From assembly GCF_001267885.1 (NCBI RefSeq), contig NZ_CP012382.1, positions 930,001 through 994,000 of the forward strand: a DNA stretch of 64,000 nucleotides. The letters are read 5' to 3'. A model generated the notes under the pieces. The model worked only from the letters and a program-made list of their open reading frames with translations, made no database searches and was not told where the DNA came from. This DNA is from Streptomyces ambofaciens ATCC 23877 (lineage in GTDB: Bacteria; Actinomycetota; Actinomycetes; Streptomycetales; Streptomycetaceae). Below are positions 54,005 to 62,815 of this stretch, piece after piece. Both the position numbers and the translations under genes were made by a program. How positions within the stretch are numbered: the first letter of the stretch is position 1; each line of letters starts with the position of its first letter.

Positions 54005-54598
54005 TCAGTGCACGACGTGGAACTCGTTCCCGCCGGCGTCGAGGTACTCGCCGGGCGTCCGGTCGCGTCGGGTGACCTCCGGCCGCAGTCTGTTCCGCGC
54101 CGTCTTCCGCGCCGCCGGCGGCCCCATCACCAGCGAGACGGTACTGGTCGGCCCGCGCCGCAACCGGACTCCCCAGTCCTCGGACTCGGTCACCTGCCAG
54201 CCGGCCCGGTCCTGCCAGAAGGCGGACTGCGCGCGGCGATCCTCCTCGGCGACGTCGAGACAGACGGCGACGAGGCCGGAGTCGGCGAGCACGCCGGGGT
54301 GACCGGGGCGCAGCACACAGAACTCGTTGCCCTCCGGGTCGGCCAGCACGTCCCACGGGACGCTCCCCTGACCGATGTCGGCCCGCGTCGCTCCGAGCGC
54401 GAGCAGGCGCGCCACCTCGGCCTCGTGGTCCGGCCCTCCGGCCAGATCGAGGTGGAGCCGGTTCTTGCGCGCCGTCTTGGGCCCCGCGGCCCGCTCGAAG
54501 CGCAACCGCAGGCCGCCCGCGCGACCCCGCGTGGCGTCCAGCCAGAAGCGTTCCATGCCCGCCGCGTCCAGTGCGTCGATCACGATCCCGGTCAGCAT
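54005..54598 (-). CDS. two-domain VOC (glyoxalase-like) protein
   Basis: 197 residues made of two VOC half-domains: about 1-110 (LHLDLAGGPDHEAEVARLLALGATR then LADPEGNEFCVLRP) and about 115-197 (VCLDVAEEDRRAQSAFWQDRAGW then GNEFHVVH). The DPEGNEFC pattern with a metal Glu is typical. Substrate unknown; related proteins are resistance or dioxygenase-type. The ATG at 54598 follows GGAGAGG. It stands between a LacI gene and the lutC gene with short gaps. Confidence 0.85.
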   Translation of the reverse strand: MLTGIVIDALDAAGMERFWLDATRGRAGGLRLRFERAAGPKTARKNRLHLDLAGGPDHEAEVARLLALGATRADIGQGSVPWDVLADPEGNEFCVLRPGHPGVLADSGLVAVCLDVAEEDRRAQSAFWQDRAGWQVTESEDWGVRLRRGPTSTVSLVMGPPAARKTARNRLRPEVTRRDRTPGEYLDAGGNEFHVVH

Positions 54599-54610
54599 CC
54601 CGTCGCCTCT

Positions 54611-54650
54611 CCCGTGCCCGTGCCCCGTGCCCCGTGCCCCGTGCCCCGTC
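54611..54650. repeat. heptanucleotide tandem repeat
   Basis: CCCGTG(C) units begin at 54611, 54617, 54624, 54631, 54638 and 54645, a 7-bp period with one 6-bp step. It lies just upstream of the two-domain VOC gene within its 155-bp leader gap and could vary in length by slippage. Confidence 0.9.
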
Positions 54651-54753
54651 CCGTCGTATCTGTCGGGGGCCATTGTCGCTGTGCGCGTCGGCACGGTGGC
54701 CCGCCCGGGCGGGCCGGGCGCCGGACCACCGCCGGACCGCGGCTCGTCCGGTC

Positions 54754-55395
54754 TCAGTCCACCACCAGCACGACCTCCAGGGTCCGCGGGCCGTGGACGC
54801 CCTCCACCCGGTCGAGTTCGATGTCGCTCGTGGCGGACGGGCCGGAGATCCACGTGGTCGGGCGGGTGGGGTCGAGGCGCGGCAGGGCCTGCGGAAGGGA
54901 GGCGACCACCTGGCCGGGTACGTCGACGACGCAGATGTGCAGGTCCGGGATGAGGGTGAGGGCACGACGGCCCTGCCCCGGGCCGGCGTCGAGGACGACG
55001 GTGCCGGTCTCCGCTACGGCGAGGGCGCAGCCGGTGACCACGGCGTCGGCGGAGTCGAGCTCGGCGGGGGTCAGGGGGACGTCGTCCGGCAGTCGCCGGG
55101 TGTCGGACGCGGCCAGCCAGGCCTCGGGCAGTCCCGGGGGCACGACGACGGAACCCGCGCCGTGCCCGGCGAGGAGGCGGCCGATGACGGCCGGCAGGTC
55201 ACGCCGGGTGCTGCGCTGCACGCCGGCCCGGTAGTCGGCGAGGTTCCCGTGGAGCAGGTCGAGCACCGTGGCCGGGTCGTCGGGCGTGTGGCTCGCGCGG
55301 TAGTCACGCGTGATCTCGGGGGCCTCGGGCGCGTCGGCGAGTGCCCTGCGCACTCGTCCGAGGACGCGGTCGCGGGAGGAGGACTCGGGCGTCAT
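54754..55395 (-). CDS. lutC: lactate utilisation protein LutC (LUD domain)
   Basis: 213 residues of the LUD fold (LutC/YkgG). Characteristic segments are DAVVTGCALAVAETGTVVLDAG (about 120-142) and RALTLIPDLHICVVDVPGQVV; GPSATSDIELDRVEGVHGPR closes the domain. It forms the L-lactate oxidising complex with LutA and LutB. The ATG overlaps the lutB stop (ATGA at 55392-55395), so translation is coupled. In this setting it lies at the end of the rhaB-lutA-lutB-lutC row. Confidence 0.92.
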   Translation of the reverse strand: MTPESSSRDRVLGRVRRALADAPEAPEITRDYRASHTPDDPATVLDLLHGNLADYRAGVQRSTRRDLPAVIGRLLAGHGAGSVVVPPGLPEAWLAASDTRRLPDDVPLTPAELDSADAVVTGCALAVAETGTVVLDAGPGQGRRALTLIPDLHICVVDVPGQVVASLPQALPRLDPTRPTTWISGPSATSDIELDRVEGVHGPRTLEVVLVVD

Positions 55396-56816
55396 GCGCG
55401 GTTCTTCTTCCACCAGTCACGGAAGGGTTCGGCCGGCAGGTCCGGCAGGTCACGGCTGTTGGTCCACTGGCGCGCCCCGGGTCCGGGGAGCCGTTCGGGA
55501 TGCAGCTTGCGGGTCTTGGAGGCGAGACGTTCGCCGGCGGTCAGGGCGGCGGGATGGTCCAGGAGCCAGGTCGCCGCCCGCATCGCGGCCCGTTCCAGGC
55601 GGTGCCCCTTCCCGCCCTGGTCGGCGACCTTCTCCCGTAGGTGGACGAGGACTTCGGGGATGTCGATGGCGACCGGGCAGACGTCGTAGCAGGCGCCGCA
55701 CAGGGAGGAGGCGTAGGGCAGGGAGGCGTCGATGGCGCTGGCCGTGCCCCGCAGCTGGGGGCTGAGGATGGCGCCGATCGGGCCGGGGTAGACGGAGCCG
55801 TAGGCGTGGCCGCCGGCCCGCTCGTACACCGGGCAGACGTTCAGGCAGGCCGAGCAGCGGATGCAGCGCAGGGCCTGGCGGCCGACCTCGTCGGCGAGGG
55901 TGTCGGTGCGGCCGTTGTCCAGCAGGACCAGGTGGAAGGCGCGGGGGCCGTCGCCGTCGGTGGTGCCGGTCCACATCGTGGTGTAGGGGTTCATGCGCTC
56001 GGCGGTCGAGGAGCGGGGCAGCAGCTGGAGGAAGACCTCCAGGTCGCGCCAGGTGGGGATCACCTTCTCGATGCCGACCACCGAGATCAGTGTCTCGGGC
56101 AGGGTCAGGCACATCCGGCCGTTGCCCTCGGACTCCACGACGACCAGCGTGCCGGTCTCGGCGACCATGAAGTTGGCGCCGGAGATACCGACCCGGGCCC
56201 GCAGGAACTTCTCCCGCAGGTGCAGCCGGGCCGCCTCCGCGAGTTCGGCGGGGGTGTCGGTCAGGCCCTCGGGTGCCGGGCGGCCCCACTCGCTCATCTC
56301 GGAGCGGAAGATGTCCCGGATCTCACCGCGGTTGCGGTGGATGGCCGGGACCAGGAGGTGCGAGGGCCGGTCCTTTCCCAGCTGCACGATCAGCTCGGCC
56401 AGATCGGTCTCGTAGGCGCGGATGCCGTGTGCCTCCAGCGCCTCGTTGAGGCCGGTCTCCTGCGTGGCCATCGACTTGACCTTGACCACCTCCGACTCGC
56501 CGGTCTCCTGGACCAGCCGGGTGACGATCGCGTTGGCCTCGGCAGCGTCGGCGGCCCAGTGCACCGTCCCGCCGGCCGCCGTGACCGCCTCCTCCACCTG
56601 CACCAGATACCGGTCCAGATGACGCAGCGTGTGGTCCTTGATCCGCTTCCCGGCCTCCCGCAGCCGCCCCCAGTCGTCCAGCTCCGCGACCGCGCCGGCC
56701 CGCTTGTCCCGGATCGTGTGCGTCGCACGGCGCAGATTGCCCCGCAGCGTCACATCGCGCACCGCGTCCCGCGCCGCCTCGGGAAAGGACGGCATCCCCA
56801 GATACGTCCCGCTCAT
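55392..56816 (-). CDS. lutB: lactate utilisation iron-sulfur protein LutB
   Basis: 474 residues. An N-terminal LUD domain (about 50-285, GISGANFMVAETGTLVVVESEGNGR) is followed by a ferredoxin-like region with two [4Fe-4S] motifs, CIRCSACLNVCPVYE and CGACYDVCPVAI, and a C-terminal tail (NSRDLPDLPAEPFRDWW). The protein transfers electrons from L-lactate oxidation in the LutABC complex. The ATG overlaps the lutA stop (ATGA, 56813-56816), and its stop overlaps lutC. Confidence 0.95.
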   Translation of the reverse strand: MSGTYLGMPSFPEAARDAVRDVTLRGNLRRATHTIRDKRAGAVAELDDWGRLREAGKRIKDHTLRHLDRYLVQVEEAVTAAGGTVHWAADAAEANAIVTRLVQETGESEVVKVKSMATQETGLNEALEAHGIRAYETDLAELIVQLGKDRPSHLLVPAIHRNRGEIRDIFRSEMSEWGRPAPEGLTDTPAELAEAARLHLREKFLRARVGISGANFMVAETGTLVVVESEGNGRMCLTLPETLISVVGIEKVIPTWRDLEVFLQLLPRSSTAERMNPYTTMWTGTTDGDGPRAFHLVLLDNGRTDTLADEVGRQALRCIRCSACLNVCPVYERAGGHAYGSVYPGPIGAILSPQLRGTASAIDASLPYASSLCGACYDVCPVAIDIPEVLVHLREKVADQGGKGHRLERAAMRAATWLLDHPAALTAGERLASKTRKLHPERLPGPGARQWTNSRDLPDLPAEPFRDWWKKNRA

Positions 56817-57568
56817 CGCAGCGGCTCCTCTTCCGTGCTCGCGAGAATCTCCGCGAGGTGCAGTGCCCGCAGCGGGGCGTCCTGGCGGCGCAGCATCCCG
56901 CCGATGTGCATCAGACAGGAGTTGTCGGCGCCGCACAACACGTCCGCGTCGGTGGACAGGGCGTTGCGGATCTTGTCGTCGCCCATCGCCTCGGACACGT
57001 CGGCGTTCTTCACGGCGAACGTGCCGCCGAAGCCGCAGCACTCCTCCGCGCCCGGCAGCTCGACCAGCTCCAGTCCCCTGACCGCTTCCAGCAGCCGACG
57101 CGGCCGGTCGCCCAGGCCCAGCATGCGCAAGCCGTGGCACGAGGGGTGGTAGGTGACGGTGTGCGGGAAGTAGGCCCCCACGTCCGTCACCCCGAGCACG
57201 TCGACGAGGAACTCCGTCAGCTCGTACGTCTTCGGCACGAGGGAGGCGGCGGCGCCCGACAGTTCCCGGCCCCGGCCCTCGGCCAACGCCTTGGCGCCGA
57301 TCCTGGGGTAGTTGTCGCGGACCATGGCGACACAGGAACCGGAGGGGGTGACGACATGGTCGTAGCCCGCGAAGGCGCGGGCCGTGCGGCGCACCAGTGG
57401 CTCGGTGGCGCGCCGGTAGCCGGTGTTGTACTGCGGCTGGCCGCAGCAGGTCTGCTCGGCCGGGAAGTCCACCTCGACCCCGAGGCGTTCGAGCACCTTG
57501 ACGGTGGCGACGGCCGTGGACGGGTAGAGGGCGTCGTTGACGCAGGTGGCGAAGAGGGCTACGCGCAT
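56813..57568 (-). CDS. lutA: lactate utilisation protein LutA (CCG-domain Fe-S protein)
   Basis: 251 residues with two CCG-type cysteine motifs, CCGQPQYNTGY (about residue 41) and CCGFGGTFAVK (about residue 172), found in glycolate oxidase / heterodisulfide-reductase-like subunits. CNDALYP, SCVAMV and SCHG carry further cysteines. It is a cofactor-binding subunit of LutABC. The ATG is 10 bp inside the 3' end of the rhaB gene, so rhaB and lutA are in the same operon. Its stop overlaps lutB. Confidence 0.94.
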   Translation of the reverse strand: MRVALFATCVNDALYPSTAVATVKVLERLGVEVDFPAEQTCCGQPQYNTGYRRATEPLVRRTARAFAGYDHVVTPSGSCVAMVRDNYPRIGAKALAEGRGRELSGAAASLVPKTYELTEFLVDVLGVTDVGAYFPHTVTYHPSCHGLRMLGLGDRPRRLLEAVRGLELVELPGAEECCGFGGTFAVKNADVSEAMGDDKIRNALSTDADVLCGADNSCLMHIGGMLRRQDAPLRALHLAEILASTEEEPLR

Positions 57569-59067
57569 GGGGGTTCCGTTCGGGCGGGGGTGAGCCTGGC
57601 GGCTGCCGCGTCCCAGGCGGCGCCGTCGCCTCGCGGGGTGTAGCGCCTGAGGTGCTGGGTGGCGGCGACGAGCCGGCGCATCGCGGCCAGGTCGGCCACC
57701 CGTCCGGCGGCTCTGGCCTGGACGAGGATGTTGCCCAGGGCGGTGGCCTCGGTGGGCCCGGCGATGACGGGCAGTCCGGTGGCGTCGGCGGTGAACCGGC
57801 AGAGCAGGTCGTTGCGCGAGCCACCGCCGACCAGGTGGATGTGGGTGATGTCGCGGCCGGCGAGTTCGGCCGCCTGCCGCAGCGTACGGCGGTGTGCCAG
57901 GGCCAGGCTCTCCAGGATGCAGCGGACGAGGGCACCCTGGCTGTCGGGAGCCGGCTGGCCCGTACGGCGGCAGTACTCCCGGATGCGTCCGGGCATGTCG
58001 CCCGGGGCGAGGAACACCGGGTCGTCCGGGTCGACGACCGCACCGAACGCCTCACACCGGGCGGCCTCGGCGAGGAGCCGGGGAAGGCCGGTGGGCAGGC
58101 CCTGCGCCTCCCAGGTCCGACGGCACTCCTCCAGCAGCCACATGCCCATGATGTTACGGAGGTAGCGGACGGTGCCGTCCACGCCCAGTTCGTTGGTGAA
58201 GTTCGCGGCCCGGGACGCCTCGGTCAGCACCGGGGCGTCCAGTTCGAGACCGGCCAGGGACCAGGTGCCGCACGAGATGTAGGCGAAGTGCGGTGCGGTG
58301 GCCGGGATCGCGGCGACGGCGGAGGCGGTGTCGTGCGAGGCGACGGTGACGACCGGGGTGCCCGCGTCGAGACCGGTGTGGGCGGCGACGTGGGGCAGGA
58401 GGGTTCCGGCCGGGTCGCCGGGGTGGCGCAGGGGCGGGAGCAGGCCGGGGTCGAGGGAGAGCCGTTCGAGGAGTTGCGCGGACCAGGTACGGGTGCGGGC
58501 GTCGAAGAGGCCCGTGGTGGAGGCGTTGGTCGCCTCCGCCCCTACGGTGCCGGTGAGCCAGTGGACCAGCAGGTCCGGTATGAGGAGCAGGGTGGCGGCC
58601 GTACGCGACTGGCTGGTGCCGGCCGCCGAGGCGAGCTGGAAGACGGTGTTGAACGGCAGGTGCTGCAGCCCGGTGGTCCGGTACAGCTCCTCGGGCTCGA
58701 CGTGGGGCCAGACCCGCCGGGCGGCGTCGTCGGTGCGGCCGTCCCGGTAGTGGTAGGGGGTGCCGAGCAGTACGCCGTCGGCGTCGAGGAGCCCGTAGTC
58801 GACCGCCCACGTGTCCACTCCGATGGAGGTGACCGAGCCGGCCCGGGCGGCCTCCCGCAGCCCGTCGACGGTTTCCTGGTAGAGCGCGAGCACGTTCCAG
58901 TGCAGTCCGTCGGGCAGGCGGACCGGAGTGTTCGGGAACCGGTGGACCTCGGTCAGGTCGAGGTCGTCCGGGCCGACCCGGCCGAGGATCACCCGTCCGC
59001 TGGTGGCCCCGAGGTCGACCGCGGCGAACGCCGAGGGGGAGACCGAGGAGGCCGGGGTGGTGGTCAC
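57559..59067 (-). CDS. rhaB: rhamnulokinase
   Basis: 502 residues of the FGGY carbohydrate kinase family. The N-terminal phosphate loop AAVDLGATSGRVILG and the rhamnulokinase-type DTWAVDYGLLD are followed by VASHDTASAVAAIP (ATP domain) and HLVGGGSRNDLLCRFTAD at the C terminus. It phosphorylates L-rhamnulose at O-1. The GTG at 59067 has GGAGG 8 nt upstream and the first residues TTTPASSVSPSAFAAVDLG fit the family start. lutA starts within its 3' end, so the kinase is coupled to lactate oxidation genes. Confidence 0.95.
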   Translation of the reverse strand: MTTTPASSVSPSAFAAVDLGATSGRVILGRVGPDDLDLTEVHRFPNTPVRLPDGLHWNVLALYQETVDGLREAARAGSVTSIGVDTWAVDYGLLDADGVLLGTPYHYRDGRTDDAARRVWPHVEPEELYRTTGLQHLPFNTVFQLASAAGTSQSRTAATLLLIPDLLVHWLTGTVGAEATNASTTGLFDARTRTWSAQLLERLSLDPGLLPPLRHPGDPAGTLLPHVAAHTGLDAGTPVVTVASHDTASAVAAIPATAPHFAYISCGTWSLAGLELDAPVLTEASRAANFTNELGVDGTVRYLRNIMGMWLLEECRRTWEAQGLPTGLPRLLAEAARCEAFGAVVDPDDPVFLAPGDMPGRIREYCRRTGQPAPDSQGALVRCILESLALAHRRTLRQAAELAGRDITHIHLVGGGSRNDLLCRFTADATGLPVIAGPTEATALGNILVQARAAGRVADLAAMRRLVAATQHLRRYTPRGDGAAWDAAAARLTPARTEPPCA

Positions 59068-59167
59068 GTGGTGGTACCTCCGCTGTGCGCGGCGAGGAGT
59101 GGCGAGGCGCCGGAGGACGACGCCGGGGCGGCGAGGTGCCGAGGGGCGGCGCCGAGGGGACATGTGC

Positions 59168-59200
59168 GGGGGCGGGGGACGTGTGAGGGGGCGCGGGGGG
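59168..59200 (+). other. G-quadruplex-type motif in the rhaB leader region
   Basis: On the plus strand four runs of five or six G (59168-59172, 59174-59178, 59187-59191 and 59195-59200) are separated by loops of 1, 8 and 3 nt. It lies about 100-135 bp upstream of the rhaB start. The sequence shows the pattern only; whether it folds in the cell is unknown. The surrounding gap (59068-59301) is otherwise ordinary. Confidence 0.5.
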
Positions 59201-59301
59201 CGCCGAAGTGCGGGTCGGCTGGTGTGCCGCGGCACTCACCGGGGACGCGGACACGGCGCCGCGCCCGCCCCCGGCGCCCTCGGGTGACGTTCCGTGAACG
59301 C

Positions 59302-59340
59302 GCCCTGATGCCGTCGTTCGGGGCGCGCCGGCATCAGGGC
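59302..59340 (-). terminator. terminator-like hairpin after the rhaI/aldolase genes
   Basis: GCCCTGATGCCG (59302-59313) pairs perfectly with CGGCATCAGGGC (59329-59340), 15-nt loop. It lies 13 bp after the aldolase/dehydrogenase stop and before rhaB, which therefore probably has its own promoter in the 234 bp upstream. Confidence 0.7.
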
Positions 59341-59353
59341 CCCCGCCTCGGGC

Positions 59354-61399
59354 TCAGCGCAGGAAGGCCGCGGCGACACCCGCGTCCACCGGTACGTGCA
59401 GTCCGGTGGTGTGGGTGAGGTCGCCCCCGGTGAGGGCGAAGACCGCGTTCGCCACGTGCTCGGGCAGCACCTCGCGCTTGAGCAGCGTGCGCTGGGCGTA
59501 GAACTCGCCCAGCTTCTCCTCCTCCACGCCGTACACGGCGGCCCGTTCGGCGCCCCAGCCGCCGGCGAAGATGCCGGAACCGCGGACGACCCCGTCGGGG
59601 TTGACGCCGTTGACGCGGATGCCGTGCTCGCCGAGCTCGGCCGCCAGCAGCCGCACCTGATGGGCCTGGTCGGCCTTGGTCGCCCCGTAGGCGATGTTGT
59701 TGGGGCCCGCGAAGACCCCGTTCTTGGAGGCGATGTAGACGATGTCGCCCCCTAGCCGCTGGGCGGTCATCACCCGGGCTGCCTCCCGGGAGACGAGGAA
59801 GGAGCCGCGGGCCATGACGGCGTGCTGGAGGTCCCAGTCCCTGGCCGTGGTCTCCAGCAGCGGCTTGGAGATGGAGATGCCGGCGTTGTTGACGACCAGG
59901 TCGACGCCGCCGAAGGCGAGTACGGCCTCGGCGAACGCGGCGGCGATCTGCTCCTCGCTGGTGACGTCCACCGTCACGGCGACCGCCCGGTCCGGACCGC
60001 CGAGTTCCTCGGCGACGGCGGCGGCCCCCCGGGCGTCGAGGTCGGCGACCACGACGCAGGCGCCCTCGGCGACGAGCCGGTGGGCGATGGCCTTGCCGAT
60101 GCCCGAGCCCGCGCCGGTGACCAGGGCGACCCGGGTGGCGAGCGGCTTGGGGGCCGGCATCCGGCGCAGCTTGGCCTCCTCCAGCTCCCAGTACTCGATG
60201 CGGAACTTCTCCGACTCCTCGATGGGGCTGTAGGTGGAGACGGCCTCGGCGCCGCGCATCACGTTGATCGCGTTGACGTAGAACTCCCCGGCGACGCGGG
60301 CCGTCTGCTTGTCCTTGCCGAAGGAGAACATGCCCACGCCCGGCACCAGGACGATCGCGGGGTCGGCGCCGCGCATGGTGGGCGAGCCCGGGACGGCGTG
60401 CCGTTCGTAGTACGCCCGGTACTCGGCGCGGTACTCGGTGTGCAGCTCCGCCAGCCGGGCGATCGCCCGTTCCAGCGGCGCGTCGGCGGGCAGGTCCAGG
60501 ACCAGCGGGCGGACCTTGGTGCGCAGGAAGTGGTCGGGGCAGGACGTGCCCAGGGCCGCGAGGCGCGGGTGCTCGGTGCGGGAGAGGAAGTCCAGCACCG
60601 CCTCGGAGTCCGTGAAGTGGCCGACCTGCGGCAGGTCGGCGGAGGCGAGGGCGCGGACGTACGGGGCAAGGGCGGCGGCACGGGCGCGCCGCTCCTCGTC
60701 GGGCAGCGGCGCGTAGCCGTCCCGCACCGGTCCGAACGGCTCGGGGCGGCCCCTGTCGGCGAGGAACGCCTCGGCGGTGCGGATGATGTGCAGCGAGTTG
60801 GCCTCGCACTCCTCGGAGGTGGTGCCCCATGCGGTGACACCGTGGCCGCCGAGGACGCAGCCGATGGCCTGCGGGTTGGCCTCCTTGATCGCGGCGATGT
60901 CCAGGCCGAGCTGGAATCCGGGGCGCCGCCACGGGACCCAGACGACCTGGTCGCCGAAGCACTCCGCGGTCAGCTTCTCGCCGTCGGCCGCGCAGGCCAG
61001 CGCGATACCGGAGTCGGGGTGCAGGTGGTCCACGTGGGCCGCGTCGACCAGGCCGTGCATGGCGGTGTCGATGGAGGGCGCGGCACCGCCCTTGCCGTGC
61101 AGGCAGTAGTCGAACGCGGCGACCATCTCGTCCTCGCGCTCGACGCCCGGGTAGACGTCCTTCAGGGCGCGCAGCCGGTCGAGCCGCAGGGCGGCCAGTC
61201 CTTCCGCCTTGAGCGTGCCCAGATCACCGCCGGAGCCCTTCACCCACAGCAGGTCCAGCTCGCCGCCGGTGACGGGGTCGGTGGCGGTGCCCTTGGCGGA
61301 GGTGTTGCCGCCCGCGTAGTTGGTGTTGCGCGGGTCCGCGCCCAGCCGGTGCGAGCGCGCCAGGAGCTCGGCGACTTCGGGATGAATGGCGGAGGCCAT
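59354..61399 (-). CDS. rhaD: bifunctional rhamnulose-1-phosphate aldolase / L-lactaldehyde dehydrogenase (SDR)
   Basis: 681 residues. The N-terminal half (about 1-400) is a class II aldolase: NYAGGNTSAKG (27-37), HGLVDAAHVDHLHPDSGIA with the metal histidines, and VLGGHGVTAWG. The C-terminal half (about 425-681) is a short-chain dehydrogenase with GAGSGIGKA, NNAGIS and the catalytic Tyr-x-x-x-Lys in AYGATKADQ. The fused enzyme cleaves rhamnulose-1-phosphate to DHAP and L-lactaldehyde and oxidises the latter to L-lactate. AAGGAAAG precedes the ATG at 61399. It follows rhaI by 68 bp on the same strand. Confidence 0.95.
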   Translation of the reverse strand: MASAIHPEVAELLARSHRLGADPRNTNYAGGNTSAKGTATDPVTGGELDLLWVKGSGGDLGTLKAEGLAALRLDRLRALKDVYPGVEREDEMVAAFDYCLHGKGGAAPSIDTAMHGLVDAAHVDHLHPDSGIALACAADGEKLTAECFGDQVVWVPWRRPGFQLGLDIAAIKEANPQAIGCVLGGHGVTAWGTTSEECEANSLHIIRTAEAFLADRGRPEPFGPVRDGYAPLPDEERRARAAALAPYVRALASADLPQVGHFTDSEAVLDFLSRTEHPRLAALGTSCPDHFLRTKVRPLVLDLPADAPLERAIARLAELHTEYRAEYRAYYERHAVPGSPTMRGADPAIVLVPGVGMFSFGKDKQTARVAGEFYVNAINVMRGAEAVSTYSPIEESEKFRIEYWELEEAKLRRMPAPKPLATRVALVTGAGSGIGKAIAHRLVAEGACVVVADLDARGAAAVAEELGGPDRAVAVTVDVTSEEQIAAAFAEAVLAFGGVDLVVNNAGISISKPLLETTARDWDLQHAVMARGSFLVSREAARVMTAQRLGGDIVYIASKNGVFAGPNNIAYGATKADQAHQVRLLAAELGEHGIRVNGVNPDGVVRGSGIFAGGWGAERAAVYGVEEEKLGEFYAQRTLLKREVLPEHVANAVFALTGGDLTHTTGLHVPVDAGVAAAFLR

Positions 61400-61467
61400 G
61401 ATGATCTTTCCTTCGGGATGAATTGACGACGGAGGGTGCCCGGGGCCGTGCGCGCCCGGAGCGGCGG

Positions 61468-62634
61468 CTACGCGCCCCAGCCGGCCTGCTCGCCGCCGAC
61501 GCGTTCGGCGACGATCCGCTCCTGCCAGCCGCTGGCGCGGTAGGCGGCGATCGGGTCGGGGTCCAGGCCCTTCTCCTCGCGGACCTGGGCCAGCAGCGGT
61601 CGGACGTCGGTGTTGTACGCGTCCATCAGAACGGCGTTGGACGCCAGGACGTCGCCCTCCGCCTGGGCCGCGGCCAGTGCCTCGTCGTCGATCAGCAGTG
61701 CCTTGGCGGTCGCTTCCTGCACGTTCATCACGGAGCGGATGATCGCCGGGATCTTGGCCTCGATGTTGTGGCACTGGTCGAGCATGAAGGCGACGCCGGC
61801 GGCGGGGGCCAGGCCGCCGTTCTTGATGACCTCGTGGAGGATGCGGAAGAGCTGGAAGGGGTCCGCGGCGCCGACCATCAGGTCGTCGTCGGCGTAGAAG
61901 CGGGAGTTGAAGTCGAACCCGCCGAGCTTCCCCTCGCGCAGCAGCACCGCCACGATGAACTCGATGTTGGTGCCGGGCGCGTGGTGGCCGGTGTCCACGA
62001 CGACCTGCGCCTTCGCACCGAGCTTCAGGCAGTGCGCGTAGGCCGTGCCCCAGTCGGGGACGTCGGTCGTGTAGAAGGCGGGCTCGAAGAACTTGTACTC
62101 CAGGAGCATCCGCTGGTCCTCGCCGAGCCGCTCGTAGGCGGCGTGGAGCGCCTCGGCGAGCCGGTCCTGGCGGGCCGTGATGTCGTCCTGGCCGGGGTAG
62201 TTGGTGCCGTCGGCGAACCACAGCTTCAGGTCGCGGGAACCGGTGGCGTCCATGATGTCGACGCACTCCATGAGGTGCGCCAGCGCCTTGCGCCGGACGG
62301 CGGCGTCCGGGTGGCAGACACTGCCGAGCTTGTAGGAGTCGTCCTGGAAGACGTTGGCGTTGACGGCGCCCAGTTCCAGACCCAGATCCTTGGCGTGCGC
62401 GGCCAGAGCGGCGTAGTCGTCCACCTTGTCCCAGGGGATGTGGAGCGCCACCCGGGGCGTGACCCCGGTGAACTCGTGCACCTTGGCCGCGTCCTCCAGC
62501 TTCTCGCGCGGCGTCCGCGGCACGCCGGGCTGCGCGAACACCTTGAAACGCGTTCCGGAGTTGCCGTAGCCCCAGGAAGGCGTCTCGACCCGCTGGTCGG
62601 CGAGTGCGGTTCTCACGGCAGTGATGTCAGGCAT
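61468..62634 (-). CDS. rhaI: L-rhamnose isomerase (RhaI type)
   Basis: 388 residues of the TIM-barrel sugar-isomerase fold (RhaI, as in Pseudomonas stutzeri L-rhamnose isomerase). Visible metal-site segments are LEYKFFEPAFYTTDVPDWG, VVVDTGHHAPGTNIEF and FDFNSRFYADDD, with metal-binding Glu, Asp and His. It converts L-rhamnose to L-rhamnulose in the cytosol. The ATG at 62634 follows AGAGGTGG and begins MPDITAVRTAL; the in-frame start at 62691 adds unsupported residues. The gene opens the minus-strand operon from the divergent promoter. Confidence 0.95.
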   Translation of the reverse strand: MPDITAVRTALADQRVETPSWGYGNSGTRFKVFAQPGVPRTPREKLEDAAKVHEFTGVTPRVALHIPWDKVDDYAALAAHAKDLGLELGAVNANVFQDDSYKLGSVCHPDAAVRRKALAHLMECVDIMDATGSRDLKLWFADGTNYPGQDDITARQDRLAEALHAAYERLGEDQRMLLEYKFFEPAFYTTDVPDWGTAYAHCLKLGAKAQVVVDTGHHAPGTNIEFIVAVLLREGKLGGFDFNSRFYADDDLMVGAADPFQLFRILHEVIKNGGLAPAAGVAFMLDQCHNIEAKIPAIIRSVMNVQEATAKALLIDDEALAAAQAEGDVLASNAVLMDAYNTDVRPLLAQVREEKGLDPDPIAAYRASGWQERIVAERVGGEQAGWGA

Positions 62635-62692
62635 GTCCACCTCTGGATGCGCAAGCCGCCCCGTCGCGGGGGACTTGGAGGACCTGTTCATA

Positions 62693-62744
62693 TGAATCGA
62701 TTCAGGCTGACGCCGAAGCTAGCCCGTGGCGCACCTTCCGTCAA
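62693..62744 (-). promoter_or_regulatory. rhaI promoter with LacI-type operator
   Basis: On the minus strand TTGACG (62744-62739) and TAGCTT (62721-62716) are 17 nt apart. Eleven nt further down lies the perfect palindrome TGAATCGATTCA (62704-62693), where a repressor would cover the start of transcription. The -35 box is part of the 12-bp sequence GGACCCTTGACG shared with the opposite promoter. Confidence 0.75.
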
Positions 62745-62815
62745 GGGTCCCGGCACGGGTCGGCCCGGCTGCCGCCTGCTCCCTCGGCCACCCGCCGGGC
62801 AACTGCACGGGCTCC

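Noticed and set aside
55641-57152. 503-codon plus-strand open frame opposite lutA/lutB
   Set aside because: lutB and lutA have complete Fe-S motifs on the minus strand and ATGA coupling; the opposite frame has no recognisable domain.
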